Shown here in pieces: positions 32,983 through 41,237 of a stretch of 64,000 bases of DNA. Below the pieces are notes generated by a model. That model had not been told where the DNA came from, ran no database searches, and saw only the letters and a list, made by a program, of their open reading frames with translations. The stretch is from AC-37 sp036389835 (GTDB lineage Bacteria; Actinomycetota; Thermoleophilia; Solirubrobacterales; Thermoleophilaceae), in NCBI GenBank assembly GCA_036389835.1, contig DASVWC010000071.1:7938-71937 (forward strand), in the 5' to 3' direction. The first letter of the stretch is position 1. Every line of letters starts with the position of its first letter. The position numbers and the translations under genes were made by a program.

Positions 32983-33761
32983 GTGCGCACCATCCTCGTG
33001 TTCAGGGCGCGCGCGGAGGCCGCCAGGGCGACCAGGAAGATCGTGGTCGCCACGGCGAAGCCGAGCGCCAGCGCCTCGCCGTCCCAGCCGTAGATCAGCA
33101 GGCTGCGGAAGCCCTCGATCAGGTACGAGACCGGGTTGTAGGTCGCGATCGTCCGGAACCAGTCCTGCTCGATCAGGTCGCGCGGCAGGCTCATCGAGGA
33201 GAGGAACAGCAGGACGAACAGCAGCGGGAAGAAGCCCTGTACCGCCTCGCCGGAGCCGGTCCGCAGCCCGATCAGCATCCCGAGCGTGCCGAATGCCAGG
33301 CCGGTGAGCACCGACAGCGAGATCAGGACCAGCACGCCCGGCACGCCCGCCTCGACGTGGCCGCCCGCGGCGAGCCCGACGGATATGAACACCACGGCCT
33401 GGAAGAGCCCGAGCGCGAGGATCCCGGCGAGCTGCCCGGCCAGCAGCGCGGAGCGGCGCATCGGGGTGAGCGAGAGGCGGCTGAGGAACCCGGTCCGGAT
33501 GTCCTCGGCGAGATCGCTGCCGCCCGCGTTGGTGGCGAAGAGGGCGGCCTGCATGAACGTGATCGCGAGCGCGAACGTGAGGTAGGAGTCGGTCGGAAAG
33601 CCCGGGAGGTGGGTGGCCGCGTCGAGCCCGCCCGCGTTCACCGCCAGGAGGAACAGCGGGAACGTCACGCCCGGCACGATGATCGCCGGCTGGCGCATCG
33701 TGCGGACGATCGAGCGGCGGGCGAGGTGGCCGATCTGCGTGGCGAACGCGGAGCGCGTCAC
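32979..33761 (-). CDS. ABC-2 type exporter permease (first)
   Basis: 260 residues, six helices, same family as its downstream neighbour (LARRSIVRTMRQPAIIVPGVTFPLFLL near the start; SSMSLPRDLIEQDWFRTIATYNPVSYLIE in the conserved loop). GTG 33761 overlaps the ATPase stop by four bases, so ATPase, permease and permease are translated in sequence. Confidence 0.88.
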   Translation of the reverse strand: MTRSAFATQIGHLARRSIVRTMRQPAIIVPGVTFPLFLLAVNAGGLDAATHLPGFPTDSYLTFALAITFMQAALFATNAGGSDLAEDIRTGFLSRLSLTPMRRSALLAGQLAGILALGLFQAVVFISVGLAAGGHVEAGVPGVLVLISLSVLTGLAFGTLGMLIGLRTGSGEAVQGFFPLLFVLLFLSSMSLPRDLIEQDWFRTIATYNPVSYLIEGFRSLLIYGWDGEALALGFAVATTIFLVALAASARALNTRMVRT

Positions 33762-34750
33762 GCCGCGACCGCCTCCGGGGCCTCCTCCTCGTCGCCCGCG
33801 CCCTCCAGCGAGCGGCCGGTCTTGGCGAGGAAGACGTCGTCGAGCGTCGGCTGGTGGAGCTCGATGTTCGCGATCGCGATGCCCTCGTCGTCGAGCGCGC
33901 GCACGATCGAGGCCAGCTCGTCCACTCCGTTCGTGAGCCGGACGGCGGCGCCGTCGCGGGTGGTCTCGTTGCAGTCCTCGCCGAAGCGGCGCAGCACGGA
34001 GCGGGCGGCGTCGCGCTGCGACTGGTCGCGCGGGATCGCCTCCACGCTCGGGCGGCCGATCTCCGCCTTGAGCTGCGCGGGCGTGCCCTCGGCCACGATG
34101 CGGCCGTTGTCGATGATCCCGACGCGGTCGGCCAGCACGTCGGCCTCCTCGAGATACTGGGTCGTGAGGAAGACCGTGACGCCCTCCTCGCCGGCGAGGC
34201 GCGCCACCTCGTCCCAGAGGGCCGCGCGGCTCTGCGGGTCGAGCCCGGTCGTGGGCTCGTCGAGGAACAGGATCCGCGGCTCGTGGACCAGCGCGAGCGC
34301 GAGGTCGAGGCGGCGCTTCATCCCGCCCGAGTAGCCCTTCACGCGGCGGTCGGCGGCCTCGGACAGGCCGACGCGCTCGATCAGCGCGTCGCCGCGGCGG
34401 CGGCGCTCCGCCTTCGGCAGGCCGTGCAGGGCGGTCTGGAGGCGCATGTGCTCGTTGCCGGTCAGCAGCGGGTCGAGCGCTGCCTCCTGGAGCGCGGCGC
34501 CGATCGCCCGGCGCACCTGCGGGCCCTGCTCGACCACGTCGTAGCCGGCCACGCGGGCGGTCCCGGCGGTCGGGGGCAGGAGGGTGGTCAGCATGTGGAC
34601 GGTCGTGGACTTGCCGGCGCCGTTCGGGCCGAGGAAGCCGTAGATCTCGCCGGGCGCGACCTCCAGGTCGATCCCGTCCACGGCCCGCGGGCCCTTCTTG
34701 AACTCGCGCACGAGGCCCTGGACCTCGATTCCCTCCGGCTGGGTCATCAC
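33758..34750 (-). CDS. ABC exporter ATPase (DrrA-like)
   Basis: 330-residue nucleotide-binding subunit. Walker A GPNGAGKST is at about 42-50, signature YSGGM near 140, Walker B ILFLDEPTTGLD near 160, and H-loop replaced by Q (LTTQYLEE), as in DrrA-type proteins. A C-terminal regulatory extension (about 230-330) is typical of daunorubicin-resistance ATPases. First gene of a three-gene exporter operon driven by the promoter at 34836-34863 and probably repressed by the divergent MarR protein. Confidence 0.9.
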   Translation of the reverse strand: MMTQPEGIEVQGLVREFKKGPRAVDGIDLEVAPGEIYGFLGPNGAGKSTTVHMLTTLLPPTAGTARVAGYDVVEQGPQVRRAIGAALQEAALDPLLTGNEHMRLQTALHGLPKAERRRRGDALIERVGLSEAADRRVKGYSGGMKRRLDLALALVHEPRILFLDEPTTGLDPQSRAALWDEVARLAGEEGVTVFLTTQYLEEADVLADRVGIIDNGRIVAEGTPAQLKAEIGRPSVEAIPRDQSQRDAARSVLRRFGEDCNETTRDGAAVRLTNGVDELASIVRALDDEGIAIANIELHQPTLDDVFLAKTGRSLEGAGDEEEAPEAVAA

Positions 34751-34835
34751 GATGCGCGCACCAGCACCAGACGCCAGCCGGACGGCGTCGGTGCGGGGAC
34801 GATGGTCGGTATGAGGATGTCGTTCATGCGGCGGT

Positions 34836-34863
34836 AGACTATCGAGATATTTGAGGGTGTCAA
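34836..34863 (-). promoter_or_regulatory. Sigma-70-type promoter of the ABC exporter operon
   Basis: On the minus strand TTGACA (34863-34858) and TAGTCT (34841-34836) are separated by 16 bases. This is the best -35/-10 pair in the window. It leaves a leader of roughly 80 bases before ATG 34750. Confidence 0.65.
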
Positions 34864-34897
34864 CTATTGTCCTGCTCGACTATGATGAAACTCAAAT
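34837..34897. promoter_or_regulatory. Repeats in the MarR/ABC divergent region (operator candidates)
   Basis: GACTAT occurs at 34837-34842 and again at 34879-34884. ATTTGAG (34849-34855) faces its complement CTCAAAT (34891-34897). The repeats cover the ABC promoter and the MarR start, so MarR binding here could control both directions. The exact operator is inference. Confidence 0.4.
34881..34886 (+). promoter_or_regulatory. -10 box TATGAT for the MarR gene
   Basis: TATGAT lies nine bases before ATG 34896, giving a leader of at most a few bases. Confidence 0.5.
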
Positions 34898-35327
34898 GAC
34901 GGCCGCCACCGAGACGAGCGCGCCCGCGGCGTCCGAGGCCTGGGGCCTGCTGCTCCAGCTCTTCTTCACCCACCACCGCCCCCGGCTGATCGCGCTCGGG
35001 CAGGAGCTCGACCTCGCGCCGCAGCAGATGATCGCCCTCAAGTCGCTCGACGAGCCCAGGCCGATGAGCGCGCTCGCCGGGATGCTCGCCTGCGACAGCT
35101 CGAACGTCACCGGCATCGTCGACCGGCTCGAGAGCCGCGGGCTCATGGAGCGCCAGTCGTCGCCGACCGACCGACGCGTGAAGCTGCTCGTCCTCACCGC
35201 CGAGGGGCGCCGCGTGCGCGAGACGATCGCCGCGCGCATGAGCGCGCCGCCCCCGCCGATCGCCGATCTCCCGGCGAAGGACCAGCGCGCACTGCGCGAC
35301 CTGCTGCGCACGGCGCTCGAGGAGTAG
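34896..35327 (+). CDS. MarR-family transcriptional regulator
   Basis: 143-residue winged-helix repressor. The recognition region is MSALAGMLACDSSNVTGIVDRLESRGLMERQ, followed by the wing SPTDRRVKLLVLTAEG. Divergent to a DrrA-type exporter operon, the standard layout for a drug-responsive repressor, so its ligand is probably the exported compound. ATG 34896 is favoured by the TATGAT box; an in-frame ATG at 34851 would place the start inside the promoter region. Confidence 0.9.
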   Translation: MTAATETSAPAASEAWGLLLQLFFTHHRPRLIALGQELDLAPQQMIALKSLDEPRPMSALAGMLACDSSNVTGIVDRLESRGLMERQSSPTDRRVKLLVLTAEGRRVRETIAARMSAPPPPIADLPAKDQRALRDLLRTALEE

Positions 35328-35395
35328 CCCGCGGGGCGCGCCGGCGCGCCGCGGCCGCTCAGGGCGAACGGCGGCGGGTGGGGCGCCGTGAGATC

Positions 35396-35444
35396 GAGGT
35401 GGGCTCTATTTTGGTCGCTATGCGGCCCTAAGAGAGCCCACCTC
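35396..35444. repeat. Palindromic hairpin element, copy 2
   Basis: GAGGTGGGCTCT (35396-35407) and its complement (35433-35444) enclose a 25-base loop. The loop has an inner stem GGTCG with CGGCC, using one G-T pair where copy 1 has a Watson-Crick pair. The loop is the reverse complement of copy 1 at 21 of 25 positions. It lies in the 247-base spacer between the MarR and flavin monooxygenase genes. Confidence 0.85.
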
Positions 35445-35450
35445 CCTCTG

Positions 35451-35509
35451 GCCGCCGTCCCACCCAGCGGCCGCGGCGCCGGCGCAGCCGCCGTCCCACC
35501 CAGCGGCCG
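35451..35509. repeat. 23-bp direct repeat next to hairpin element 2
   Basis: The block starting GCCGCCGTCCCACCCAGC occurs at 35451-35473 and 35487-35509, 36 bases apart. An inverted, imperfect version (GGCGGCGGGTGGGG) lies on the other side of the palindrome near 35370. No gene is seen between 35328 and 35574. Confidence 0.8.
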
Positions 35510-35574
35510 TGCGCTTGCCGAGCCGCGGCGCCCGCGCCGAGGCGCGGCGATCGCGCCGGGGCGCGGCGCCCGCG

Positions 35575-36756
35575 CTACGCCGCGACGCTCTCGCGCCGCG
35601 CCGGCCGCGCCGGCGCCGCCGCTCGGTCCCGGGCGATCGCCTTCGCGATCCGCTTCGCCGTGATCCCGAACTCGCGGAACATCCCGCTGATCGGGTTCGT
35701 GTAGCCGATGAAGTGCAGGCCGGGCGCGTTCGGGTGGGTCTCGCCGCCGTGCACGGTCGGGCGGCCCTTGTGGCCGAGCACGCCCAGGTGGCCGACCAGC
35801 GGCTCGAGCCCGCGCGCGTAGCCGGCGCAGGCGATCACGGCGTCGGGCTGGATGCGCGAGCCGTCCCCGAGCAGCACATCGCGCCCGTCGAAGCCCGTCA
35901 CGGCGGCGACCACCTCGACCCTGCGCTGCTTGACCATCTCCACGAGCCCCACGTCGAGGATCGGGATCACGTCCTCCTTGACCGCGCGCGTGATCGGCTT
36001 CGGGTTCGGCGGCAGGCCGTACTCGGTGAGGTCGCCGATCATCGCCTTGGCGCTGCCGGCCGCGAGCGCGTCGGCGACGGACAGCGGCAGGTGGCGCAGC
36101 AGCAGGCCGGTCACCTGCGAGGGCATCCCGTTGGCCTCGCGGAGCGAGATCGCCGGCGGCGTGCGCACAGCGATCCGCACCCGCCCGGCGCCGCCCTCCA
36201 CGAGGTCGACGGCGATCTCCGCACCCGTGTTCCCCGACCCGACGACCAGCACGTCCTTGCCGCGGTACGGCTCGGGGTTGCGGTAGTCCTGGCCGTGGAG
36301 CAGCTCGCCCTCGAACCCGTCGCGCCCCGGCCAGTCCGGCATCACGGGCGTGTGGTTGTAGCCCGTCGCGACCACCACGTAGCGCGCGCGCAGCTCGCCG
36401 CCCGGCGTATCCAGCACCCACTCGGCGGCCGCCTCGTCGCGGGCGAGGCCGCGCACCTCCACGCCGGTGCGCACGTCGAGGCCGTGGTGGCGCACGTAGC
36501 CCTCGAGGTAGCGGATCACGCCGTCGCGCGAGACCCAGCGGCCGTGCCTGGCGGAGAAGCGGTAGCCGGGCAGGTTCGACAGCCAGCGCACGGTGTGCAG
36601 GTGCAGGCGGTCGTAGTGGCGCCGCCAGCTCGCGGCGACGTCGTCGCTCTTCTCGACCACCAGCGCCGGGATGCCGTTGTCCTTCAGGACCGCGGCCGTG
36701 GCCAGCCCCGCCGGGCCGGCGCCGATCACGATCACGTCGTGGGACTCGGAGCTCAC
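35575..36756 (-). CDS. Flavin-containing monooxygenase-like oxidoreductase
   Basis: 393-residue FAD/NADPH enzyme. FAD motif GAGPAG at 12-17, the Trp-Arg segment AASWRRHYDRLHLHTVRWLSNLPG, NADPH motif VVGSGNTGAEIA near 165, and the ATGYNHTP motif that marks flavin monooxygenases of the YUCCA/CzcO-like group. Possible action is oxygenation of nitrogen or sulfur compounds or Baeyer-Villiger chemistry; substrate unknown. GTG 36756 was chosen because homology begins there. It diverges from the methyltransferase gene at 36788. Confidence 0.87.
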   Translation of the reverse strand: MSSESHDVIVIGAGPAGLATAAVLKDNGIPALVVEKSDDVAASWRRHYDRLHLHTVRWLSNLPGYRFSARHGRWVSRDGVIRYLEGYVRHHGLDVRTGVEVRGLARDEAAAEWVLDTPGGELRARYVVVATGYNHTPVMPDWPGRDGFEGELLHGQDYRNPEPYRGKDVLVVGSGNTGAEIAVDLVEGGAGRVRIAVRTPPAISLREANGMPSQVTGLLLRHLPLSVADALAAGSAKAMIGDLTEYGLPPNPKPITRAVKEDVIPILDVGLVEMVKQRRVEVVAAVTGFDGRDVLLGDGSRIQPDAVIACAGYARGLEPLVGHLGVLGHKGRPTVHGGETHPNAPGLHFIGYTNPISGMFREFGITAKRIAKAIARDRAAAPARPARRESVAA

Positions 36757-36787
36757 GGTGTGGGGATTATTGCCGCAGGGGGTGCGT

Positions 36788-37564
36788 ATGGCGCAGTTGG
36801 AGTTCGACGAGCAGCTCGCGCGCAAGCTCGATGCGGTCTACCGGGCAGCCGACGTGGTGCGTCGCAGGCGGCTCGTGCAGGAGGCGGTCGCCGCTCTGCC
36901 GGGCGAGCGGATACTCGACGTCGGCTGCGGCCCCGGCTACTACGTCGCCGAGCTGGCCGAGCGGGTGGGGGAGGCCGGCCACGTCAGCGGGGTGGACCTC
37001 AGCGCTGCGATGCTCGCGCTCGCCAAGGGGCGCTGCGCCGAGCTGCCGAACACCGACTTCCGCGAGGGCGACGCGACCGCGCTGCCGTTCGACGACGGCG
37101 TCTTCGACGCGGTGGTCTCGGTGCAGGTGCTCGAGTACGTGGCCGACGTGGAGGCGGCCCTCGCGGAGCTCCACCGCGTCCTGCGGCCCGGCGGCCGCGT
37201 GGTGCTCTGGGACGTGGACTGGGGCACGTTCTCGGTCGGCGCGCGCGACCGCGAGCGCTGCGACCGCGTGCTGCGCGTCTGGGACCAGCACCTGGTCGAC
37301 CCGTCGCTTCCGCGCACGCTGGCGCCGCGCATGCGCGCCGCGGGCTTTCGGGAGGTGGCGATGGAGGGCCACTGCTTCGCCACGGCCGAGTTCACCGCGG
37401 ATGCGTACGGAGTGCAGCTCGTGGACGTGGTCGAGCAGTTCGTGTCCACCTCCGGGCACGAGGACGACGCGCGCGCGTGGGCGGCCGAGCAGCGCGAGCT
37501 GGGCGAGGCCGGCGAGTTCTACTCCGCGCTGGTGCAGCTCTGCTTCACGGGGAGAAGGGCCTAG
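36788..37564 (+). CDS. SAM-dependent methyltransferase (UbiE/Methyltransf_11-like)
   Basis: 258 residues. Motif I is ILDVGCGPGYY (about 42-52), the acidic strand is GVDLSAAML, and ALPFDDGVFDAVVSVQVLEYV is the post-motif region of Methyltransf_11. The C-terminal part (residues 170-258) varies and would define the substrate, which is unknown. ATG 36788 was taken; GTG 36782 two codons upstream is possible. The 3' end overlaps the convergent gene at 37545 by 20 bases. Confidence 0.87.
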   Translation: MAQLEFDEQLARKLDAVYRAADVVRRRRLVQEAVAALPGERILDVGCGPGYYVAELAERVGEAGHVSGVDLSAAMLALAKGRCAELPNTDFREGDATALPFDDGVFDAVVSVQVLEYVADVEAALAELHRVLRPGGRVVLWDVDWGTFSVGARDRERCDRVLRVWDQHLVDPSLPRTLAPRMRAAGFREVAMEGHCFATAEFTADAYGVQLVDVVEQFVSTSGHEDDARAWAAEQRELGEAGEFYSALVQLCFTGRRA

Positions 37565-38204
37565 CGAAGTCCCGGCGCAGGATCGCGGTCCGCTCCGCGC
37601 GCACGGCGGGGTCGGTCGCGTTCTGCTCCACGAAGCGCTCGAGCGGCACGTCGGGGGCCAGCCGGCGGCGCACCGCCTCGACGGCGTCGATCGTGCTCAG
37701 CGCCGGGAACCGCCGCCCGCGGGCGCGCACGGCCGCGAGCGCCACCTCGGTCCCGTCGAGCACGAGACAGCCGTGCTTGGACGCGTACACGTGCGCGCCG
37801 TCGCGCACCGGCACGCGGTCGTAGTTCTCCTCGGTCGCGTCGATCAGGCCGATCAGCTCCTCGTCCACGAAGGCGATCGCGACCTCGATCCACGTCCCGG
37901 GGCTGCGCTGGACGGCGGCGCCGAGGCCGCCGCGCGGCGAGGCGTGGGCCGAGAAGACCACGTCGAGGTCGCCCATCTCGGTGAGCGCGACCGGCACCAC
38001 CGGATCCGTGCCGGCCAGCTTGCGCGCCAGCTCCACCGGCGACGCGTTCGCCCCGTACGAGAGCAGCTTCACCGGCCTGCGCGGCACCCGCGAGCGGGGG
38101 ATGCCGAGCGACTCGCAGTAGCCGCCGAGCGCGCCGACCTCACCGCCGGGCGTGCGCACCAGCGAGTCCTCGATCGCGCGCTCGTCCAGCTCGACCAGCT
38201 CCAC
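37545..38204 (-). CDS. Conserved hypothetical protein, possibly gamma-glutamylcyclotransferase-like
   Basis: 219 residues from GTG 38204. The segment VKLLSYGANASPVELARKL resembles the YGSN loop of gamma-glutamylcyclotransferase-like folds, but the match is weak and no catalytic Glu can be assigned. The frame is open and protein-like further upstream (VAAYPFPRAETSSVLVRDHAV), with a CTG at 38276 close to the pntB stop, so the true start may lie there. Same strand as the pnt genes and possibly the last gene of that operon. Function unknown. Confidence 0.65.
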   Translation of the reverse strand: MELVELDERAIEDSLVRTPGGEVGALGGYCESLGIPRSRVPRRPVKLLSYGANASPVELARKLAGTDPVVPVALTEMGDLDVVFSAHASPRGGLGAAVQRSPGTWIEVAIAFVDEELIGLIDATEENYDRVPVRDGAHVYASKHGCLVLDGTEVALAAVRARGRRFPALSTIDAVEAVRRRLAPDVPLERFVEQNATDPAVRAERTAILRRDFARPFSP

Positions 38205-38286
38205 GGCGTGGTCGCGGACGAGGACGCTCGAGGTCTCCGCCCGCGGGAACGGATAGGCCGCTACGTGCGCGACCAGATCCGGCGGG

Positions 38287-39711
38287 TCAGGAAAGCTCCT
38301 TCACCTCGCCGAGCACCTGCTGGACCGATTCCTTCGCGTCGCCGAACAGCAGCGCCGTGTTCTCGGCGTAGAAGAGCGGGTTGTCGATGCCGGCGAAGCC
38401 GGTGTTCATGCTGCGCTTGAGCACGATCACCTGGCCGGACTTGTCCACGTCGAGGATCGGCATGCCGTAGATCGGCGAGCCCTCGTTGGTGCGCGCGTCG
38501 GGGTTGGTCACGTCGTTGGCGCCGATCACGAGCGAGACGTCCGTCTGCGGGAAGTCCGGGTTGATCTCGTCCATCTCCTTGAGCTTGTCGTACTCCACGT
38601 CGGCCTCGGCCAGCAGCACGTTCATGTGCCCCGGCATGCGCCCGGCGACGGGGTGGATCGCGAAGCTCACCTCCACGCCGTGCTTGGCCTCGAGCTCGTC
38701 GGCCAGCTCGCGCACCGTGTGCTGGGCCTGGGCCACCGCCATGCCATAGCCCGGCACGACCACCACCCGGTCGGCGTAGGCGAGCTGCACGGCCACGTCG
38801 TCGGCGGACGTGGAGCGGACGGTCCGGTCCTCGTCGCCGTCGCCCGTGGGCGCGGTCGTCACGCCGCCGAACCCGCCAGCGATGATCGCGGGGATCGAGC
38901 GGTTCATCGCCACGGCCATCATGTTCGTGAGGATCGAGCCCGACGCGCCGACGACGATGCCCGCCACGATCAGCGCCGTGTTCTCGAGCGCGATGCCGGT
39001 GGCGGCCGCGGACACGCCGGTGAAGGCGTTCAGCAGCGAGATCACGACCGGCATGTCGGCGCCGCCGATCGGCAGCACCATCAGGTTGCCGAGCAGGGCG
39101 CCCGCCACCAGGATGCCGAGCACGAACAGGAGCTCCGAGTCGGTGCCGGCGGAGATCGCGACGGCGCTGCCCACCGCCACCAGCGCGAGCAGGATGTTGA
39201 TCACCAATTGACCAGGGAGCTGGATCGGCCGCCCGGGGAGGATCTCCTGGAGCTTGCCGAACGCGATGTTCGAGCCCCAGAACGAGACCGACCCGATGAT
39301 CGCCGCGAACAGGGTCGGGATCAGCGCCTCGAGCTCGAGGTCGGCTCCGTACTTGCGGAACTCCGCCCACGCGATCAGCGCCACCGCCCCGCCGCCCACG
39401 CCGTTGAACAGCGCGACCATCTGGGGCATCGCGGTCATCTTCACGCTGCGCGCCGAGGGGATGCCGACGGCGGTGCCGACGATCACCCCGACCGCGATCA
39501 GGATCGCGTCCTCGGAGTCGTCGATCACGCCGTCGATCATCAGCGTGGCCACGAACGCGATCAGCATCCCGACCGCGGCGATCTTGTTGCCGCGTACCGC
39601 GGTCTTGGGCCCGGCGAGGCCCTTCAGCCCGACGATGAACAGCACGAACGCGACGATGTAGAGCGCGTTGATGAAGTCGCGGTCCTGCAGGAACGAGGTG
39701 GCGAGGGTCAC
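38287..39711 (-). CDS. pntB: NAD(P) transhydrogenase subunit beta
   Basis: Membrane subunit with the NADP(H)-binding domain III. Helices fill residues 10-270. Domain III (about 290-474) has VVVPGYGMAVAQAQHTVREL, IHPVAGRMPGHMNVLLAEADV and VIGANDVTNPDARTNEGSPIYGMPI, all diagnostic. It couples hydride transfer from NADH to NADP+ to proton entry, supplying NADPH. GTG 39711 overlaps the stop of the alpha-2 gene. Length of 474 residues is normal. Confidence 0.95.
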   Translation of the reverse strand: MTLATSFLQDRDFINALYIVAFVLFIVGLKGLAGPKTAVRGNKIAAVGMLIAFVATLMIDGVIDDSEDAILIAVGVIVGTAVGIPSARSVKMTAMPQMVALFNGVGGGAVALIAWAEFRKYGADLELEALIPTLFAAIIGSVSFWGSNIAFGKLQEILPGRPIQLPGQLVINILLALVAVGSAVAISAGTDSELLFVLGILVAGALLGNLMVLPIGGADMPVVISLLNAFTGVSAAATGIALENTALIVAGIVVGASGSILTNMMAVAMNRSIPAIIAGGFGGVTTAPTGDGDEDRTVRSTSADDVAVQLAYADRVVVVPGYGMAVAQAQHTVRELADELEAKHGVEVSFAIHPVAGRMPGHMNVLLAEADVEYDKLKEMDEINPDFPQTDVSLVIGANDVTNPDARTNEGSPIYGMPILDVDKSGQVIVLKRSMNTGFAGIDNPLFYAENTALLFGDAKESVQQVLGEVKELS

Positions 39712-40028
39712 GCGCCGCCCTCCTCGCCCGCGCCCGCGGGCGGCTTCTTCCTGTCGCGGCCCTTGAACATGCCGAGCATCCGGTCGGTCACCAGGAAGCC
39801 GCCGACCACGTTGATGGTGCCGAACGCGATCGCGATCGTCAGCAGCGCCTTGTCGAGCACCCCGTCGGCGCGGCTGATCACCAGCAGGCCGCCGAGCAGC
39901 ACGATCCCGTGGATCGCGTTGGTGCCCGACATCAGCGGCGTGTGCAGCGTGTTCGGCACCTTCGAGATCACCTCGAACCCGACGAACGCGGCGAGCACGA
40001 GGATGGCGATCATCGTGATGATGTCCAT
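39708..40028 (-). CDS. pntAB: NAD(P) transhydrogenase subunit alpha, membrane part
   Basis: 106 residues with three helices, the separate membrane segment of split transhydrogenases. KVPNTLHTPLMSGTNAIHGIVLLGG is the conserved opening (written here as the family's hallmark stretch, residues 24-48). The C-terminus is short and charged. It lies between the soluble alpha part and pntB, overlapping pntB by four bases. Confidence 0.93.
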   Translation of the reverse strand: MDIITMIAILVLAAFVGFEVISKVPNTLHTPLMSGTNAIHGIVLLGGLLVISRADGVLDKALLTIAIAFGTINVVGGFLVTDRMLGMFKGRDRKKPPAGAGEEGGA

Positions 40029-40036
40029 GGCTTCTC

Positions 40037-41179
40037 CTATGCCTGTGAGGCGGGCGCGCCCGCGGCCTGCTTGGCGCCCTCGTGGACGATCTCGCCGTCG
40101 CGCGTGATGCAGGCGCCGGCGATGATCTCGTCCTCCCAGTTCAGCTCGAGCGCACCCTCCTCGCCGACCATCAGCTCGACCAGCGACTGGATGTTGCGCG
40201 CGTAGAGCTGCGAGGCGTGCGTGGGCATCTCCGCCGCGAGGTCGCGCGGGCCGATGATCTTCACGTCGTGGCGCTCGACGGTCTGGCCGGCCTCGGTCAG
40301 CTCGCAGTTGCCGCCCGTGATCGCGGCGAGGTCCACGATCACCGAGCCCGGCCGCATGTTCTCGACGGCCTTCTCGATCAGCAGCTTGGGGGCCGGGCGC
40401 CCGGGGATCAGTGCCGTGGTGATGATCACGTCGAACTTGCCGGCGGCCTCGGCCATCGCCTCCTGCTGGCGGCGCTGCTGGTCCTCGTCGAGCGCCTTGG
40501 CGTAGCCGCCGGCGCCCTCCGCGTCGGCCTCGAGGTCGAGCTCGAGGAAGCGCGCGCCGAGCGATTCCACCTGCTCGCGCACCACGGCGCGGACGTCGTA
40601 GCCCGTGACCACGGCTCCGAGGCGGCGCGCCGTGGCGATCGCTTGGAGGCCCGCCACCCCGGCGCCCAGCACGAGCACGGTCGCCGGCTTGATCGTGCCC
40701 GCCGCGGTCGTGAGCATCGGGAAGAAGCGGTCGAGCTCCTCGGCGGCTATCAGCACCGCGCGGTAGCCGGACACCGTGCTCTGCGAGGAGAGCGCGTCCA
40801 TCGACTGCGCCCGCGTGATCCGCGGTATCGCCTCCATCGCGAACGAGGTCACGCCGGCGCTCGCCAGCGCGCGGGCGGTCTCGGTGTCGGTCAGCGGGCT
40901 GAGGAAGCCCATAACCACGGAGCCGCGCTGGAGGCGCTCGATCTCGGCGGCGCCGGGCTGCGTGACGAAGGCGACCGCGTCCGCGCCCCAGACCTGCTCG
41001 GCCGAGGCGATCGTGGCGCCGGCCTCCTCGAAGTCGGCGTCCGGGACGTGCGCGTGGGCGCCGGCGCCGGATTCGACCAGCACCTCGACGCCCTTCTTCG
41101 AAAGACGGCGTACGACGTCCGGCACGGTTGCCACGCGCGTTTCCCCCGCGGCAGCCTGGTTCGGCACGCCGAGCTTCAT
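40037..41179 (-). CDS. pntAA: NAD(P) transhydrogenase subunit alpha, soluble part
   Basis: 380-residue NAD(H)-binding domain I. It shows the alanine-dehydrogenase-like fold: GETRVATVPDVVRRL at the start, LVLGAGVAGLQAIATARRLGA (Rossmann motif, about 168-188), and the RQQ loop region EDQQRRQQEAMAEAAGKFDVIITTALIPG. ATG 41179 is preceded by GAGGGG at good spacing, which decides it over the ATG seven codons upstream. First gene of pntAA-pntAB-pntB; the three-subunit split is the usual actinobacterial and alphaproteobacterial form. Confidence 0.94.
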   Translation of the reverse strand: MKLGVPNQAAAGETRVATVPDVVRRLSKKGVEVLVESGAGAHAHVPDADFEEAGATIASAEQVWGADAVAFVTQPGAAEIERLQRGSVVMGFLSPLTDTETARALASAGVTSFAMEAIPRITRAQSMDALSSQSTVSGYRAVLIAAEELDRFFPMLTTAAGTIKPATVLVLGAGVAGLQAIATARRLGAVVTGYDVRAVVREQVESLGARFLELDLEADAEGAGGYAKALDEDQQRRQQEAMAEAAGKFDVIITTALIPGRPAPKLLIEKAVENMRPGSVIVDLAAITGGNCELTEAGQTVERHDVKIIGPRDLAAEMPTHASQLYARNIQSLVELMVGEEGALELNWEDEIIAGACITRDGEIVHEGAKQAAGAPASQA

Positions 41180-41225
41180 CGACAGCCCCTCATGCGGCAC
41201 GGGAGGATATTGCGTGCGTTGGGAT

Positions 41226-41231
41226 TACGAT
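41226..41231 (+). promoter_or_regulatory. -10 box TACGAT, leaderless spacing
   Basis: TACGAT is followed by six bases and GTG 41238. Confidence 0.5.
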
Positions 41232-41237
41232 CCCGAC

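Noticed and set aside
32979..41179. Biosynthetic gene cluster around the DrrA-type exporter
   Set aside because: Neighbours are a transhydrogenase operon, a methyltransferase and a flavin monooxygenase without any core synthase; the grouping looks incidental.
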